A stretch of 31,777 nucleotides of DNA from CAYTOF01 sp964439435 (lineage in GTDB: Bacteria > Bacillota > Clostridia > Oscillospirales > QAMX01). Under the pieces are notes generated by a model. That model saw only the letters and a program-made list of their open reading frames with translations. It did not search any database and was not told where the DNA came from. The stretch's first letter is position 1; each line of letters starts with the position of its first letter. Both the position numbers and the translations under genes were made by a program. The DNA lies in assembly GCA_964439435.1 (NCBI GenBank), contig CAYTOF010000021.1, forward strand, positions 1-31,777, written 5' to 3'. This document shows, piece by piece, positions 1-8,197 of the stretch.

Positions 1-1373
1 GTCCCCATCCGATATGGAACGATTTCTATGTTCAATTGTAGGGCGGAATGGCGGTAGCAAAACTCTGTCCAATGTCGCTGGACTTCCGACACTCCGCCGT
101 GCTTGTCTATTTTTCGTAGGGATGTTTGCTTGTCCCAATTTTTTTTGGCAAGAGCCCGAACTGTCACAGGCAGGCCAAAGAGGTTGACAAAACCTTCGGA
201 GTCGCTTTGGTTGTACACTTCATCCTCTCCGAATGTCGCTATCTGTTCGCTGTAGAGGGAGTAGGGCGAAGTCACACCGGCATTGATGATGTTGCCCTTA
301 TATAGCTTTAAATTCACAGTGCCCGTCACCGTCTTTTGAGTTTCATCCACAAATGCAGAGAGCGCCTCTCGCAGGGGTGTGTACCACTGCCCAAAATACA
401 CAAGCTCGGCAAAGCGCGAAGCCACCAGCTCTTTGTAGTGCTGGGTATCGCGGTCAAGGCAAAGGGTTTCCAAAACCTTGTGGGCACGGTAGAGGATCGA
501 TCCGCCGGGAGTTTCATACACACCCCTGGATTTCATGCCCACCAGCCTGTTTTCCACCAAATCCACCAGCCCTATGCCGTTTCTTCCACCTATTTCATTC
601 AATTTTAAAATAAGGGATACGCCGTCCATTTTTTCGCTGTCAAGGCTCACAGGTATACCTTTTTCAAAGCCTATGGAAATATATTCAGGCTTGTCCGGCG
701 CTTGTTCCGGCGCAACGCCCATCTCCAAAAAACCTTTTTTGGTGTATTGCGGCTCGTTTGCAGGGTCTTCAAGATCTAAGCCTTCATGGGAGAGATGCCA
801 AAGGTTTTTGTCCTTTGAATAGTTGGTGCTCCTGTTGATCTTCAAGGGCACATTGTGTGCTATGGCAAAATCTATGGCCTCATCCCGGGATTTGATGTCC
901 CAGATTCTCCAAGGAGCGATGATCTTCATATGCGGTGCAAATGCCTTGATGGTCAGCTCAAAGCGCACCTGATCATTGCCCTTGCCCGTGCAACCGTGGC
1001 ATATGGCATCCGCACCTTCAGCCAGGGCTATCTCGACAATCCTCTTGGCGACAACGGGCCGCGCAAAAGAAGTGCCGAGCAGATAATCGCCTTCATAGAC
1101 AGCACCGGCTTTGAGAGTCGGGAAGATGAACTCCTCGACAAACTCCTTTTTTAAATCCTCAACATAGAGCTTGGATGCTCCTGTGGCAATGGCTTTTTCA
1201 TGGAGACCGTCAAGCTCATCGCCCTGACCCACATCCCCCGAAACGGCGATGATTTCACATCCGGGATAATTCTCTTTCAGCCACGGGATGATGACGGAGG
1301 TGTCAAGTCCTCCTGAATATGCCAGTACAATCTTATTTATGTCGCCTGCGACAGGCCGGTTGGATTTTGTCAT
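1..1373 (-). CDS. argG: Argininosuccinate synthase, cut by window edge
   Basis: Joins citrulline and aspartate with ATP to make argininosuccinate, the penultimate step of arginine synthesis in the cytoplasm. The ATP-pyrophosphatase P-loop YSGGLDTS is at residues 19-26, followed by the family segments GCTGKGNDQVRFE and NAGVTSPYSLYSEQ. The ATG at 1373 is preceded by a strong AGGAGGA and a consensus promoter. Type I enzymes are about 400 residues. The expected C-terminal block EGFVNLFGLP ends near residue 405, yet the frame stays open for about 50 more codons to the window edge. Just past that block is a run of eight A (coding strand, 139-146), so a frameshift or a real extension is possible. 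No argH or argR is visible. Family assignment is secure; the true C-terminus is not. Confidence 0.95.
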   Translation of the reverse strand, partial: MTKSNRPVAGDINKIVLAYSGGLDTSVIIPWLKENYPGCEIIAVSGDVGQGDELDGLHEKAIATGASKLYVEDLKKEFVEEFIFPTLKAGAVYEGDYLLGTSFARPVVAKRIVEIALAEGADAICHGCTGKGNDQVRFELTIKAFAPHMKIIAPWRIWDIKSRDEAIDFAIAHNVPLKINRSTNYSKDKNLWHLSHEGLDLEDPANEPQYTKKGFLEMGVAPEQAPDKPEYISIGFEKGIPVSLDSEKMDGVSLILKLNEIGGRNGIGLVDLVENRLVGMKSRGVYETPGGSILYRAHKVLETLCLDRDTQHYKELVASRFAELVYFGQWYTPLREALSAFVDETQKTVTGTVNLKLYKGNIINAGVTSPYSLYSEQIATFGEDEVYNQSDSEGFVNLFGLPVTVRALAKKNWDKQTSLRKIDKHGGVSEVQRHWTEFCYRHSALQLNIEIVPYRMG

Positions 1374-1405
1374 TTTTCTTTCCTCCTGAAAAAACATATG
1401 CGTTA

Positions 1406-1433
1406 ATTATACATCTCTTTTGTTGTTTGTCAA
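1406..1433 (-). promoter_or_regulatory. argG promoter, possible ARG box upstream
   Basis: On the minus strand TTGACA (1428-1433) and TATAAT (1406-1411) are separated by 16 bases, both perfect consensus for sigma-A. About 20 bases upstream of the -35, TGCAAATTTATACA (1452-1465) matches the ArgR/AhrC half-site pattern TGNAT-N4-ATNCA at all but one position. That second site is suggestive only. Confidence 0.75.
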
Positions 1434-1648
1434 GCCATTTTGCCTATTATTTGCAAATTTATACATTTATCCTAATAATTATACCTTCTTTTTCATATGA
1501 TTGATGTATATGCACATCTCCTTCTATAAAATCTCGGGATCTCATTTTTTTGGCAGGCGCTTCTCTTTCGAAATGAATGTGCAAAGGTTTGTTGCGGTGT
1601 AAATATATCGACAAAACAGAACGCAAACAGCGAGCCCTATGTTGCGGC

Positions 1649-1677
1649 TTGACTTATCGGCACGGGTATAATATAGT
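1649..1677 (+). promoter_or_regulatory. Promoter of isomerase-sulfatase operon
   Basis: TTGACT (1649-1654) is followed after 17 bases by TATAGT (1672-1677). An overlapping better -10, TATAAT at 1667-1672, is only 12 bases from that -35. Either way a promoter lies about 65 bases before the ATG at 1741. Confidence 0.55.
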
Positions 1678-1740
1678 AAACCCATCAGTCTTTATCTCTT
1701 TACACAACTTGCAAACAATTAGCAAAGGAAGGCAAAGCAT

Positions 1741-2673
1741 ATGATATTGTCCACCACCACAAGCGACCTGCGGGGTTATGCCGATACCATGGCGGCTCAG
1801 TTGGAGCTTTTCTGCGGGACGGGATTTCGAGTGTTTGATCTGAGCTTGTACAACATAAACCACAAGGGCTCATCTTTTTTGGCAAACAACGAGGATTGGA
1901 AAAAGGAAGTTTATGACCTTGGTGAAACAGCCTCAAAACACGACTTTTCATTTCGTATTTCTCACTCCCCGAATGGGCAGTATTTTGGGAGCGCCGAAGA
2001 GAGAGAAAATCTGATTCTCACAACAAAGCGCGCCATCGAGGTCTGCGGCATCTTGAACATACCGGATATCGTGGTACACAATTTCGGCCATGATGCCCTG
2101 ACACCCCTGCAATTTATGAAGGAGAACAAAAAGTTTAATGCGCTGTTTTTTGACGACATGGAAAAGCACGGAGTGAATGTGCTGGTGGAGAACAGCACCG
2201 AACAGAATGCTCCCCACTACTATTTGCGGACAGGTTCGGAAATGCGGGAGTATATCGAGTATGTGGATCATCCGATGCTCTTTGCCTGCTGGGATACAGG
2301 GCATGCCCATATGCGCAATATGGACCAATATGAGAGCTTGGTTGTTTTGGGGGATTTGCTGCACGGCATGCATATAGCGGACAATTTCGGCGATGCGGAC
2401 AGTCACACCGCTCCCTTTCTGGGCAACTGCAATTTTGACCCCATAATACAGGGTTTGTTGGACATTGATTTTAAGGGCACCTTCAACTTTGAAAGTAGCC
2501 GTATATTGTTGTCCCACAACGATTGGCCCCATCAACGGAAATCTTGGTTTTATAAAGGAGAGGAAGTGACAAAGCTGCACAAAGTCCCGCTCCACCTGAA
2601 AAAGCTCTCCGTGGCTCTTTGTTATGAAATCGGCAAGCATATATTGGAATCATACGACTGCTACGAGTATTGA
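1741..2673 (+). CDS. Sugar phosphate isomerase/epimerase (xylose isomerase-like TIM barrel)
   Basis: A 310-residue protein of the AP-endonuclease-2/xylose-isomerase-like TIM barrel superfamily, whose members isomerise or epimerise keto-sugars with a divalent metal. Visible metal-site blocks in barrel order are VVHNFGHD, VLVENS (Glu), CWDTGHAHM (Asp, His), MHIADNFGD (His) and FNFESS (Glu). The ATG at 1741 follows AAGGAAGG at good distance. The sulfatase starts 47 bases downstream on the same strand, so the two are probably cotranscribed. That suggests the barrel enzyme processes a sugar released from a sulfated glycan, which is inference. The exact substrate cannot be read from sequence, and an inosose dehydratase-like or endonuclease IV-like role is not excluded. 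No signal peptide. Confidence 0.8.
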   Translation: MILSTTTSDLRGYADTMAAQLELFCGTGFRVFDLSLYNINHKGSSFLANNEDWKKEVYDLGETASKHDFSFRISHSPNGQYFGSAEERENLILTTKRAIEVCGILNIPDIVVHNFGHDALTPLQFMKENKKFNALFFDDMEKHGVNVLVENSTEQNAPHYYLRTGSEMREYIEYVDHPMLFACWDTGHAHMRNMDQYESLVVLGDLLHGMHIADNFGDADSHTAPFLGNCNFDPIIQGLLDIDFKGTFNFESSRILLSHNDWPHQRKSWFYKGEEVTKLHKVPLHLKKLSVALCYEIGKHILESYDCYEY

Positions 2674-2720
2674 TATGCGCAATCAACACCCCGATCGGTT
2701 TTTATAAAGGAGAATACCCC

Positions 2721-4184
2721 ATGCAAGGTAAAAAAAAGCTTCAACCCAATATCGTCTTTATATTGGCAGATGATCTCGGCTCTTGGGCACTTGGATGCGC
2801 GGGCAACAATGAGGTGCAAACCCCAAATATAGACAGATTGGCAAGGGAGGGCATGAGATTTGACAACTTTTTCTGCACCTCTCCCGTGTGTTCTCCCGCC
2901 AGAGCAAGCATTTTAACCGGCCGTATACCCTCCTCTCACGGTGTTTTGGATTATCTGAAGTCCGGGAATTTTGACAGGCAGTATCTGAAATCAGCAGGGC
3001 TTGACCATATGCCGATTTTTTCCCATGAAAAAGAGCCCATCGAATACTTAAAAGGACAGCTGGCATATACAGATATTTTGGTGCAAGAGGGCTATACCTG
3101 CGGGCTCAGCGGCAAATGGCATCTTGGGGATCAGCAGAGAAAACAAAAGAGCTTTTCCCACTGGTATACAACTCGAAAAGGCTATTTTGGCCAACCCGCC
3201 GTGCGAGATGGACATGTTGTAATAGAAAAAGACTATATCACCGACCTCATCACAGCGGATGCTTTGAATTTTATAGACAATCAAATCAAAGACGAAGTGC
3301 CCTTTTATGCGAGCATTCACCACCACGCCCCCCACTCTCCTTGGGGGCGTGAGGACCACCCTTCCCGTTTTTTTGATCTGTATGAAGATTGCCCCTTCGA
3401 CTCCGTGCCCTTTGAGTCGCAACACTCTTGGACCATCGGTACATGTCCCTCGCCGGAAAATTCAACGGAGCGGAGAGGGGAACTGCTGAAGGGATACTTT
3501 GCCTCCATCACAGCCATGGATGAGGGTATAGGCAAGATTTTGGACAGATTGGATGAGGGAGGAATAAGGAAGAACACAGTAGTCATATTCATGAGCGACA
3601 ACGGCATGAACATGGGACATCACGGAATTTGGGGCAAAGGCAACGGCACTTTCCCGTTGAATATGTACGATACCTCCGTTAAAGTGCCGGCCATCATCTC
3701 AAGACCGGGGCATATCCCCTGTGGCGTAGTGAACCGCGATCTCCTCAGCCAATATGACATAATGCCGACTATCTTAGATTATTTGGGATATAATCAAGTC
3801 GATGGCTCTGATTTGCCCGGTATCAGTTTTGCTTCTCTTTTGAGAGGAGGCGAGCTGAAAAAGCGTGAGAATGTCGTGGTCTTTGATGAATACGGGCCCG
3901 TGCGAATGGTCCGTTCGACTGACTGGAAATATGTCCACAGATATCCATATGGACCAAACGAGCTTTACAATCTCAAAGAGGATCCAAATGAAGAGCACAA
4001 TCTGGTAGCAGATCCGGATAAGGCAGCAAAAATCAAGGAACTTAAGGGCATCTTGGATATCTGGTTCCACAGATACACCGACCCTGGATTTGACGGCACC
4101 AAGGAAGCCGTTTCAGGTCTCGGCCAGCTCGGATTGGCAGGCCCTTCCGGAAAAGGGGCTGTGGCCTTTTTCCCTATGAAGTAA
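2721..4184 (+). CDS. Sulfatase (formylglycine-dependent, cytoplasmic)
   Basis: A type I sulfatase of the alkaline phosphatase superfamily, 487 residues, hydrolysing sulfate esters, probably from sugars. The N-terminal metal pair is Asp17-Asp18 (ILADDLG). The maturation motif CSPAR has the cysteine to be converted to formylglycine at residue 57, inside CSPARASILTGR. Further active-site blocks are GKWHLG (131-136), HHAPHSPW near 201 and the metal ligands in MSDNG (291-295). I chose the ATG at 2721 because AAAGGAG lies directly upstream; an in-frame extension back to 2670 lacks a site and overlaps the previous stop. No signal peptide is present. A Cys-type sulfatase in an anaerobe needs an anSME radical-SAM maturase, which is not in this window. 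Confidence 0.92.
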   Translation: MQGKKKLQPNIVFILADDLGSWALGCAGNNEVQTPNIDRLAREGMRFDNFFCTSPVCSPARASILTGRIPSSHGVLDYLKSGNFDRQYLKSAGLDHMPIFSHEKEPIEYLKGQLAYTDILVQEGYTCGLSGKWHLGDQQRKQKSFSHWYTTRKGYFGQPAVRDGHVVIEKDYITDLITADALNFIDNQIKDEVPFYASIHHHAPHSPWGREDHPSRFFDLYEDCPFDSVPFESQHSWTIGTCPSPENSTERRGELLKGYFASITAMDEGIGKILDRLDEGGIRKNTVVIFMSDNGMNMGHHGIWGKGNGTFPLNMYDTSVKVPAIISRPGHIPCGVVNRDLLSQYDIMPTILDYLGYNQVDGSDLPGISFASLLRGGELKKRENVVVFDEYGPVRMVRSTDWKYVHRYPYGPNELYNLKEDPNEEHNLVADPDKAAKIKELKGILDIWFHRYTDPGFDGTKEAVSGLGQLGLAGPSGKGAVAFFPMK

Positions 4185-4201
4185 GTAAATAAAATTTATA
4201 T

Positions 4202-4245
4202 AAAAGGATATAGTTCCCCGTTGGTGCGGTAACTATATCCTTTTT
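4202..4245. terminator. Bidirectional terminator, sulfatase / 5'-nucleotidase
   Basis: A perfect 14-base inverted repeat (4202-4215 with 4231-4244) around a 15-base loop. It starts with AAAA and ends in TTTTT, so it can stop transcription from both converging units. Confidence 0.85.
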
Positions 4246-4295
4246 ATGGTCTTTTGTTTTGTTCCGGCTGCCTGTAAATTCAAAAGAGATTATGT

Positions 4296-5756
4296 CTATT
4301 TGATAAAGAGCCTTCTCTCCTGGGACACCTTGAGCATGTCGTGGTTGTCCAAATACTCCTCCAAGAGATCCGTGGCATTGGTGGTCAAAACCTTGGGCTT
4401 TCTGTATGAGGACACCTCCTCCGGAGTGACATTCAAAAACTCCTCAATGCTTGCAAAGTGAAACTCCGGCAGAGCCAACTTGAAAAGCTCGTCGTCTTTA
4501 ATCTCAACACCGTTCAAGGACAGGCTCTCAAGCACCCTGCTCGCTCTGTCGTAGACAATGCGAAAACCTACCGAAAATTGATAAAACTCCGTGCTGTTTA
4601 AAAAAGATTCGTCCCTCAAGATGTGTCTCACCATCCTGCGCAACTGCTCCCCCGTGACATAGAGCCTTAAAATTGTTTCATTGAATGGAACTGTTTGTAA
4701 AAGGTCTTTTTTCATCACTATCGGCCCAAGCTCCTGTGTCCTTATACTGCCGGAGCCTAAAAACACGACATCCACTCCGAGACTGTCTTTTAAAGCGTCG
4801 GCAAAAAGCCGTCCCATCTCAGTCTCCGTGTTGCGGCGAGGATGTGTGTATTTGTCGGCAAGCCTTGTGATGATGCGCCTGTATTTTCTGTCCGTCTCCT
4901 CGTGGTACATCGTCACTATCTCCTCAAGCTGAAGATCCCTCGGACAGTTTTCCGCCGAGATGGGGATCAGCTCCCATGTGTAGCTGTCTACGGCATTTAA
5001 ATCCGTGTCCACCCATATGTCAAACCTACCGATTTGTGTTGTTCCAAAGGCCGCTTGGGCAATCGGTATACCCGCAACTTCCACCGGTTCTTCAAGGAAA
5101 GTGTGGCTGTGACCTCCGATGATCAGATCAACACCCCATCTGGAGTCCAGTACTGCGGCGAGCTCCTTGTCCGCCTCTATACCTATATGGGTCAACAAGA
5201 CCGTGAAATCTATGTCCTCAGATTTGTAGCTGTTACAAATTCGTCCAACTTCGCTTGCCGCCTCGTTTATATCCACTAGGGCGCCGATGAGTTTGTCCTG
5301 TTTTGTCTGGTTGATCACCTCTTCGGTCAAAATGCCGATAAAGAGAACCTTCATGCCGTCGATGTTCATAATGAGGTGGGATTCAAACAGCCTGGCGTGG
5401 TTTGTTTTGATGTACATATTGGCGTTGATTATCGGAAAGTTGGCACATTTTTCTAAAAATAAAAGGTGCGCCACACCGTAATCAACTTCATGGTTGCCAA
5501 GAGTCACCACATCCGGTGAAATCATGTTCATGATCTCTATCGTTGAAATGCCTTTGTATTCGCTGTCAATCAGTGAACCTCTAAACATGTCGCCCGCAAT
5601 GACATACACTACATTTTCCGATTCTTTTCTGACCTTGGAGACATATCCAGAAAGGAGCGAAATGCCTCCTAGCATCTCATTGTTCGTCTCTTTTGCCATG
5701 AAATCGCCGTGCATGTCATTTGAGTGCAGTATGGTGAGTTTTTTCAAGTTTGCCAT
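4296..5756 (-). CDS. 5'-nucleotidase/UshA-family metallophosphatase, no signal peptide
   Basis: A two-domain binuclear metallophosphoesterase of 486 residues related to UshA and 2',3'-cyclic-nucleotide phosphodiesterases. The N-terminal calcineurin-like domain shows SNDMHGD (Asp14, His16), AGDMFRGS (Asp56), GNHEVDYG (Asn88, His89) and GGHSHT. The C-terminal half has the 5'-nucleotidase features FLGSGSIR and VPFNETI. Most relatives are exported, but this one begins MANLKKLTILHSND with no leader, so it should act in the cytoplasm. The ATG at 5756 follows AAAGGA about 10 bases away. It lies 97 bases after the acyltransferase gene on the same strand and is probably cotranscribed. Substrate unknown; nucleoside monophosphates are likely by family. 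Confidence 0.88.
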   Translation of the reverse strand: MANLKKLTILHSNDMHGDFMAKETNNEMLGGISLLSGYVSKVRKESENVVYVIAGDMFRGSLIDSEYKGISTIEIMNMISPDVVTLGNHEVDYGVAHLLFLEKCANFPIINANMYIKTNHARLFESHLIMNIDGMKVLFIGILTEEVINQTKQDKLIGALVDINEAASEVGRICNSYKSEDIDFTVLLTHIGIEADKELAAVLDSRWGVDLIIGGHSHTFLEEPVEVAGIPIAQAAFGTTQIGRFDIWVDTDLNAVDSYTWELIPISAENCPRDLQLEEIVTMYHEETDRKYRRIITRLADKYTHPRRNTETEMGRLFADALKDSLGVDVVFLGSGSIRTQELGPIVMKKDLLQTVPFNETILRLYVTGEQLRRMVRHILRDESFLNSTEFYQFSVGFRIVYDRASRVLESLSLNGVEIKDDELFKLALPEFHFASIEEFLNVTPEEVSSYRKPKVLTTNATDLLEEYLDNHDMLKVSQERRLFIK

Positions 5757-5853
5757 GTTTTAAAAGTCCTTTCCGGTATTTTATCTGCATTTAACTGAAT
5801 GGCTGTATTCATGTAAATCCGCAGTCAATTGGCCATACTTTGAATGCCTGTTT

Positions 5854-7137
5854 TCACTGCCTCTTTGGGCTCATTCTTTCGATTTTTCCAGAAATCAGCT
5901 TTTTTTCAGAGGTATATTTATACAGCTCTTCGGTGGCGAGGGAGATTTTTGTGACAGAAAACGCACAGCCCTTTGGATAAATATAGAATGTGTCTTTCAG
6001 CGTGTTGAGGTCAACACAGTCTCCGTGTTTTCCGAGATAGTTGTATTCTATATGGCAGGAATATGCGGCAAGAGGTGAAATCTCAAGATTGTATTTTTCA
6101 CCCGCATGGTCGCCTTGGAGATTAAATCCTTTCATGTCGTGGACAAGCTCTCCCTCTCCCAGGGGTATAAAGCCCTTGGTATTGGGGAGCGAATCCACGG
6201 TGACGGGGCATTTGAAATAGTAGCTGTCCGCCTCCACCTCATGGCGCACTTGCAGGCGTTGCCATTCATACCAATCCGGTATATGTGAAAACTCTGTTTC
6301 GCCGCTCATCGCCTCCAGTTCCCCAAGCTCCGTCATCTCCCACTTCTTGCCACAGTTTTCGCACCATAACTTCGCTTTTGCGGAGTTCATGTGATACTCC
6401 CTCTCGCAGTTCGGGCATTGGTAGAGCACCTTGTGGAGTCCTTTTGCCCGGTCTTTATATGTCACGCGGATGCCTCGCTCTTTTTGCCATGCGAAGTCGT
6501 CATAGACAAACGCCTGTCTGATTTTTTCGTTTATTTCGTCCGCCGTATAGCGGCTTGCTTCATCTGCCGAAAGAAGCTGAGTCAGGGTGGCTTCTATGTT
6601 TTTCACGCCCCTGTTCTTCGTGTTCCAAAAAGGCGAGTTGATGTGGTGACCGTTTATAATGAGCACTGCCAGCGGCACTTTGAAAAGCTTGACCAATTTC
6701 CCCAGTGAATCGGGCAAAAGAGCATTTGTCCCGCAGAGGGAATACCTTGCCTCGGGATATATGACGGCGATGTCCCCGTTGTTCAGCACACGCCGCAATT
6801 GGTGAACCAACTGCACATCCCCTGTGAATTTGCGTTTGCAGATACAGCCGACTTTTCTCAAAAGCCACTCCCGCTTTATGAAACCGTCGATGGCGACAAC
6901 ATAATTTGCGCGACGGGGAAATATGGCTCTGGTGAGCACTTTGAAGTCCATAAAGGCGTTGTGATTGCTCAAAAGCAAATAAGGCCCCTTTAGTCCCTGC
7001 ATGTTAATTTTTACTATCTTTGTTCTGTGCCGCCACACAGCGGGAAAACTGAGAAGCCATGTTATCGGCCTCAATATATGCCATTGTCGCACAGGCGGCT
7101 TTGCCATATCAAAGCGGGGTGTGTTTTCCAGTGTCAT
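5854..7137 (-). CDS. PlsC-like 1-acylglycerol-3-phosphate acyltransferase with zinc ribbon
   Basis: A 427-residue lysophospholipid acyltransferase, expected to move an acyl chain onto lysophosphatidate or a similar acceptor at the membrane. The HX4D catalytic motif is SNHNAFMD (His59, Asp64) and the glycerol-phosphate block is YPEAR (Glu129, Arg131). Beyond the usual domain (about 1-200) is an extra C-terminal half starting with a zinc ribbon, Cys241, Cys244, Cys259, Cys262, followed by about 160 residues I cannot assign. I chose the ATG at 7137, with GGAAGG 11 bases upstream. The longer frame from a TTG at 7194 would begin inside the promoter. The 5'-nucleotidase gene follows on the same strand. 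Confidence 0.82.
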   Translation of the reverse strand: MTLENTPRFDMAKPPVRQWHILRPITWLLSFPAVWRHRTKIVKINMQGLKGPYLLLSNHNAFMDFKVLTRAIFPRRANYVVAIDGFIKREWLLRKVGCICKRKFTGDVQLVHQLRRVLNNGDIAVIYPEARYSLCGTNALLPDSLGKLVKLFKVPLAVLIINGHHINSPFWNTKNRGVKNIEATLTQLLSADEASRYTADEINEKIRQAFVYDDFAWQKERGIRVTYKDRAKGLHKVLYQCPNCEREYHMNSAKAKLWCENCGKKWEMTELGELEAMSGETEFSHIPDWYEWQRLQVRHEVEADSYYFKCPVTVDSLPNTKGFIPLGEGELVHDMKGFNLQGDHAGEKYNLEISPLAAYSCHIEYNYLGKHGDCVDLNTLKDTFYIYPKGCAFSVTKISLATEELYKYTSEKKLISGKIERMSPKRQ

Positions 7138-7182
7138 TTGCTCACATGCCTTCCGAGTTTTACCGCATAAACTTTTGCATGC

Positions 7183-7211
7183 AGTATATATCAATTTAGG
7201 TCATATTGCAA
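7183..7211 (-). promoter_or_regulatory. Promoter of acyltransferase operon
   Basis: On the minus strand TTGCAA (7206-7211), a 17-base spacer and TATACT (7183-7188). It lies about 45 bases before the chosen ATG at 7137 and excludes the longer frame that would start at 7194. Confidence 0.65.
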
Positions 7212-7355
7212 GAATTTCATTAATAAAAGCTGCTTGTATACCTCAATTGCCACACAAGCTGTGCTATAAATCATATTTACTGTCTTTTTCTTTGCATCTT
7301 TCATCGGTCCTTGCACTTTGAACTTGTGCGTGCAATATGATTTAAATGCTGCTTT

Positions 7356-7381
7356 GGGGCGACAAAACGAAATGTCGCCCC
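7356..7381. terminator. Hairpin after purC, weak terminator candidate
   Basis: GGGGCGACA (7356-7364) pairs perfectly with TGTCGCCCC (7373-7381) around an 8-base loop. It sits 31 bases past the purC stop on the minus strand. No clear U tract follows on that strand, so termination is only likely. The rest of 7212-7411 shows nothing I can name. Confidence 0.45.
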
Positions 7382-7411
7382 TGGGATAATTGCTTTTTTA
7401 TTTTCTTGGTT

Positions 7412-8113
7412 CTACTTGCCATCGCTGCTCATAACTCTATCCCAAACAAGCTTTGCACAGTCCACTTGATCTGGTATGTTGCCCAACTCATCGCGCACAC
7501 GCCAGATATCCGGCGTTATCTCATCGGCGACAAATATCTTGCCCTCTTCATCATGGCCTATTTCAATTTTGAAGTCTATAAGAGTCAGCCCCAGACGCGC
7601 AAGCTCTTCATTCAACACCTCACCGACTTTTAGCAAAATGTCTTGCGCCTCTTCGTATTGACCCTCTTTCAGGATGCCTTTCATTATACACAGCCTTTCG
7701 CTGATGAGAGGGTCTCCCTGCGCGTCGTCCTTCAAGGTCACCTCAGAGTAGGGCGGATCAAAGGGCACGCCGGCTTCCAGGGAAAACCTGCGGCACATAC
7801 TCCCCGCTGTGAAATATCGAAGGACAAACTCAAGCTTGGGTATGGTGAGTTTTCGGACTTTCATGAGCCCTTTTTCAACATCTGCACCCAAATAATGAGT
7901 AGGTATTCCGCGGCTCTCCAACAGCTCAAAAAAGTATTTTGAGATGATCAAGCCGATTTTCCCTTTGCCGCTGACACTGCCACCGACTGTGTTGGAGCCC
8001 GGGTCAAAAACCCCGTCTTCCCCTGTGACATCGTCTTTAAAAAGCAGGTATATATCACCTGTTTGCAAATCGGTTAAAACCGCCTTTGTCTTTCCGTCAT
8101 ACAGTGTCTTCAA
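7412..8113 (-). CDS. purC: SAICAR synthetase
   Basis: Phosphoribosylaminoimidazole-succinocarboxamide synthase, 233 residues, the usual length for bacterial PurC. It joins CAIR and aspartate with ATP in de novo purine synthesis. Family blocks are YDGKTKAV near the N-terminus, KDDVTGEDG, GSMCRRF, PPYSEVTLKDD, IDFKIEIGHD and VADEITPD. The start is a TTG at 8113 with GAGG four bases upstream; no ATG fits better. It is separate from the other pur genes and sits 84 bases after the ceramidase-like gene on the same strand, so it may be the tail of that operon or have its own promoter that I could not resolve. Confidence 0.93.
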   Translation of the reverse strand: MKTLYDGKTKAVLTDLQTGDIYLLFKDDVTGEDGVFDPGSNTVGGSVSGKGKIGLIISKYFFELLESRGIPTHYLGADVEKGLMKVRKLTIPKLEFVLRYFTAGSMCRRFSLEAGVPFDPPYSEVTLKDDAQGDPLISERLCIMKGILKEGQYEEAQDILLKVGEVLNEELARLGLTLIDFKIEIGHDEEGKIFVADEITPDIWRVRDELGNIPDQVDCAKLVWDRVMSSDGK

Positions 8114-8197
8114 TTTGCCTCTTCCCCTTTTTTAGACTCTTTGAAAATATAGTTTATCACAAAGAAAGAGACATGTCGATATTTTGCCGGCAGTTGT

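Larger units (their letters stand above)
1374..1740. other. Divergent intergenic region, argG / sugar isomerase
   Basis: This AT-rich spacer of about 370 bases separates two divergent transcription units. It holds the argG promoter on the left and a promoter for the sugar isomerase gene on the right. I see no ORF with a ribosome binding site and no convincing structured RNA in the middle part (about 1470-1640). Confidence 0.6.

Noticed and set aside
1948..2640. 230-codon open frame on the minus strand under the sugar isomerase gene
   Set aside because: It lies entirely antisense to a well-supported TIM barrel gene, has no ribosome site and its translation resembles no family.
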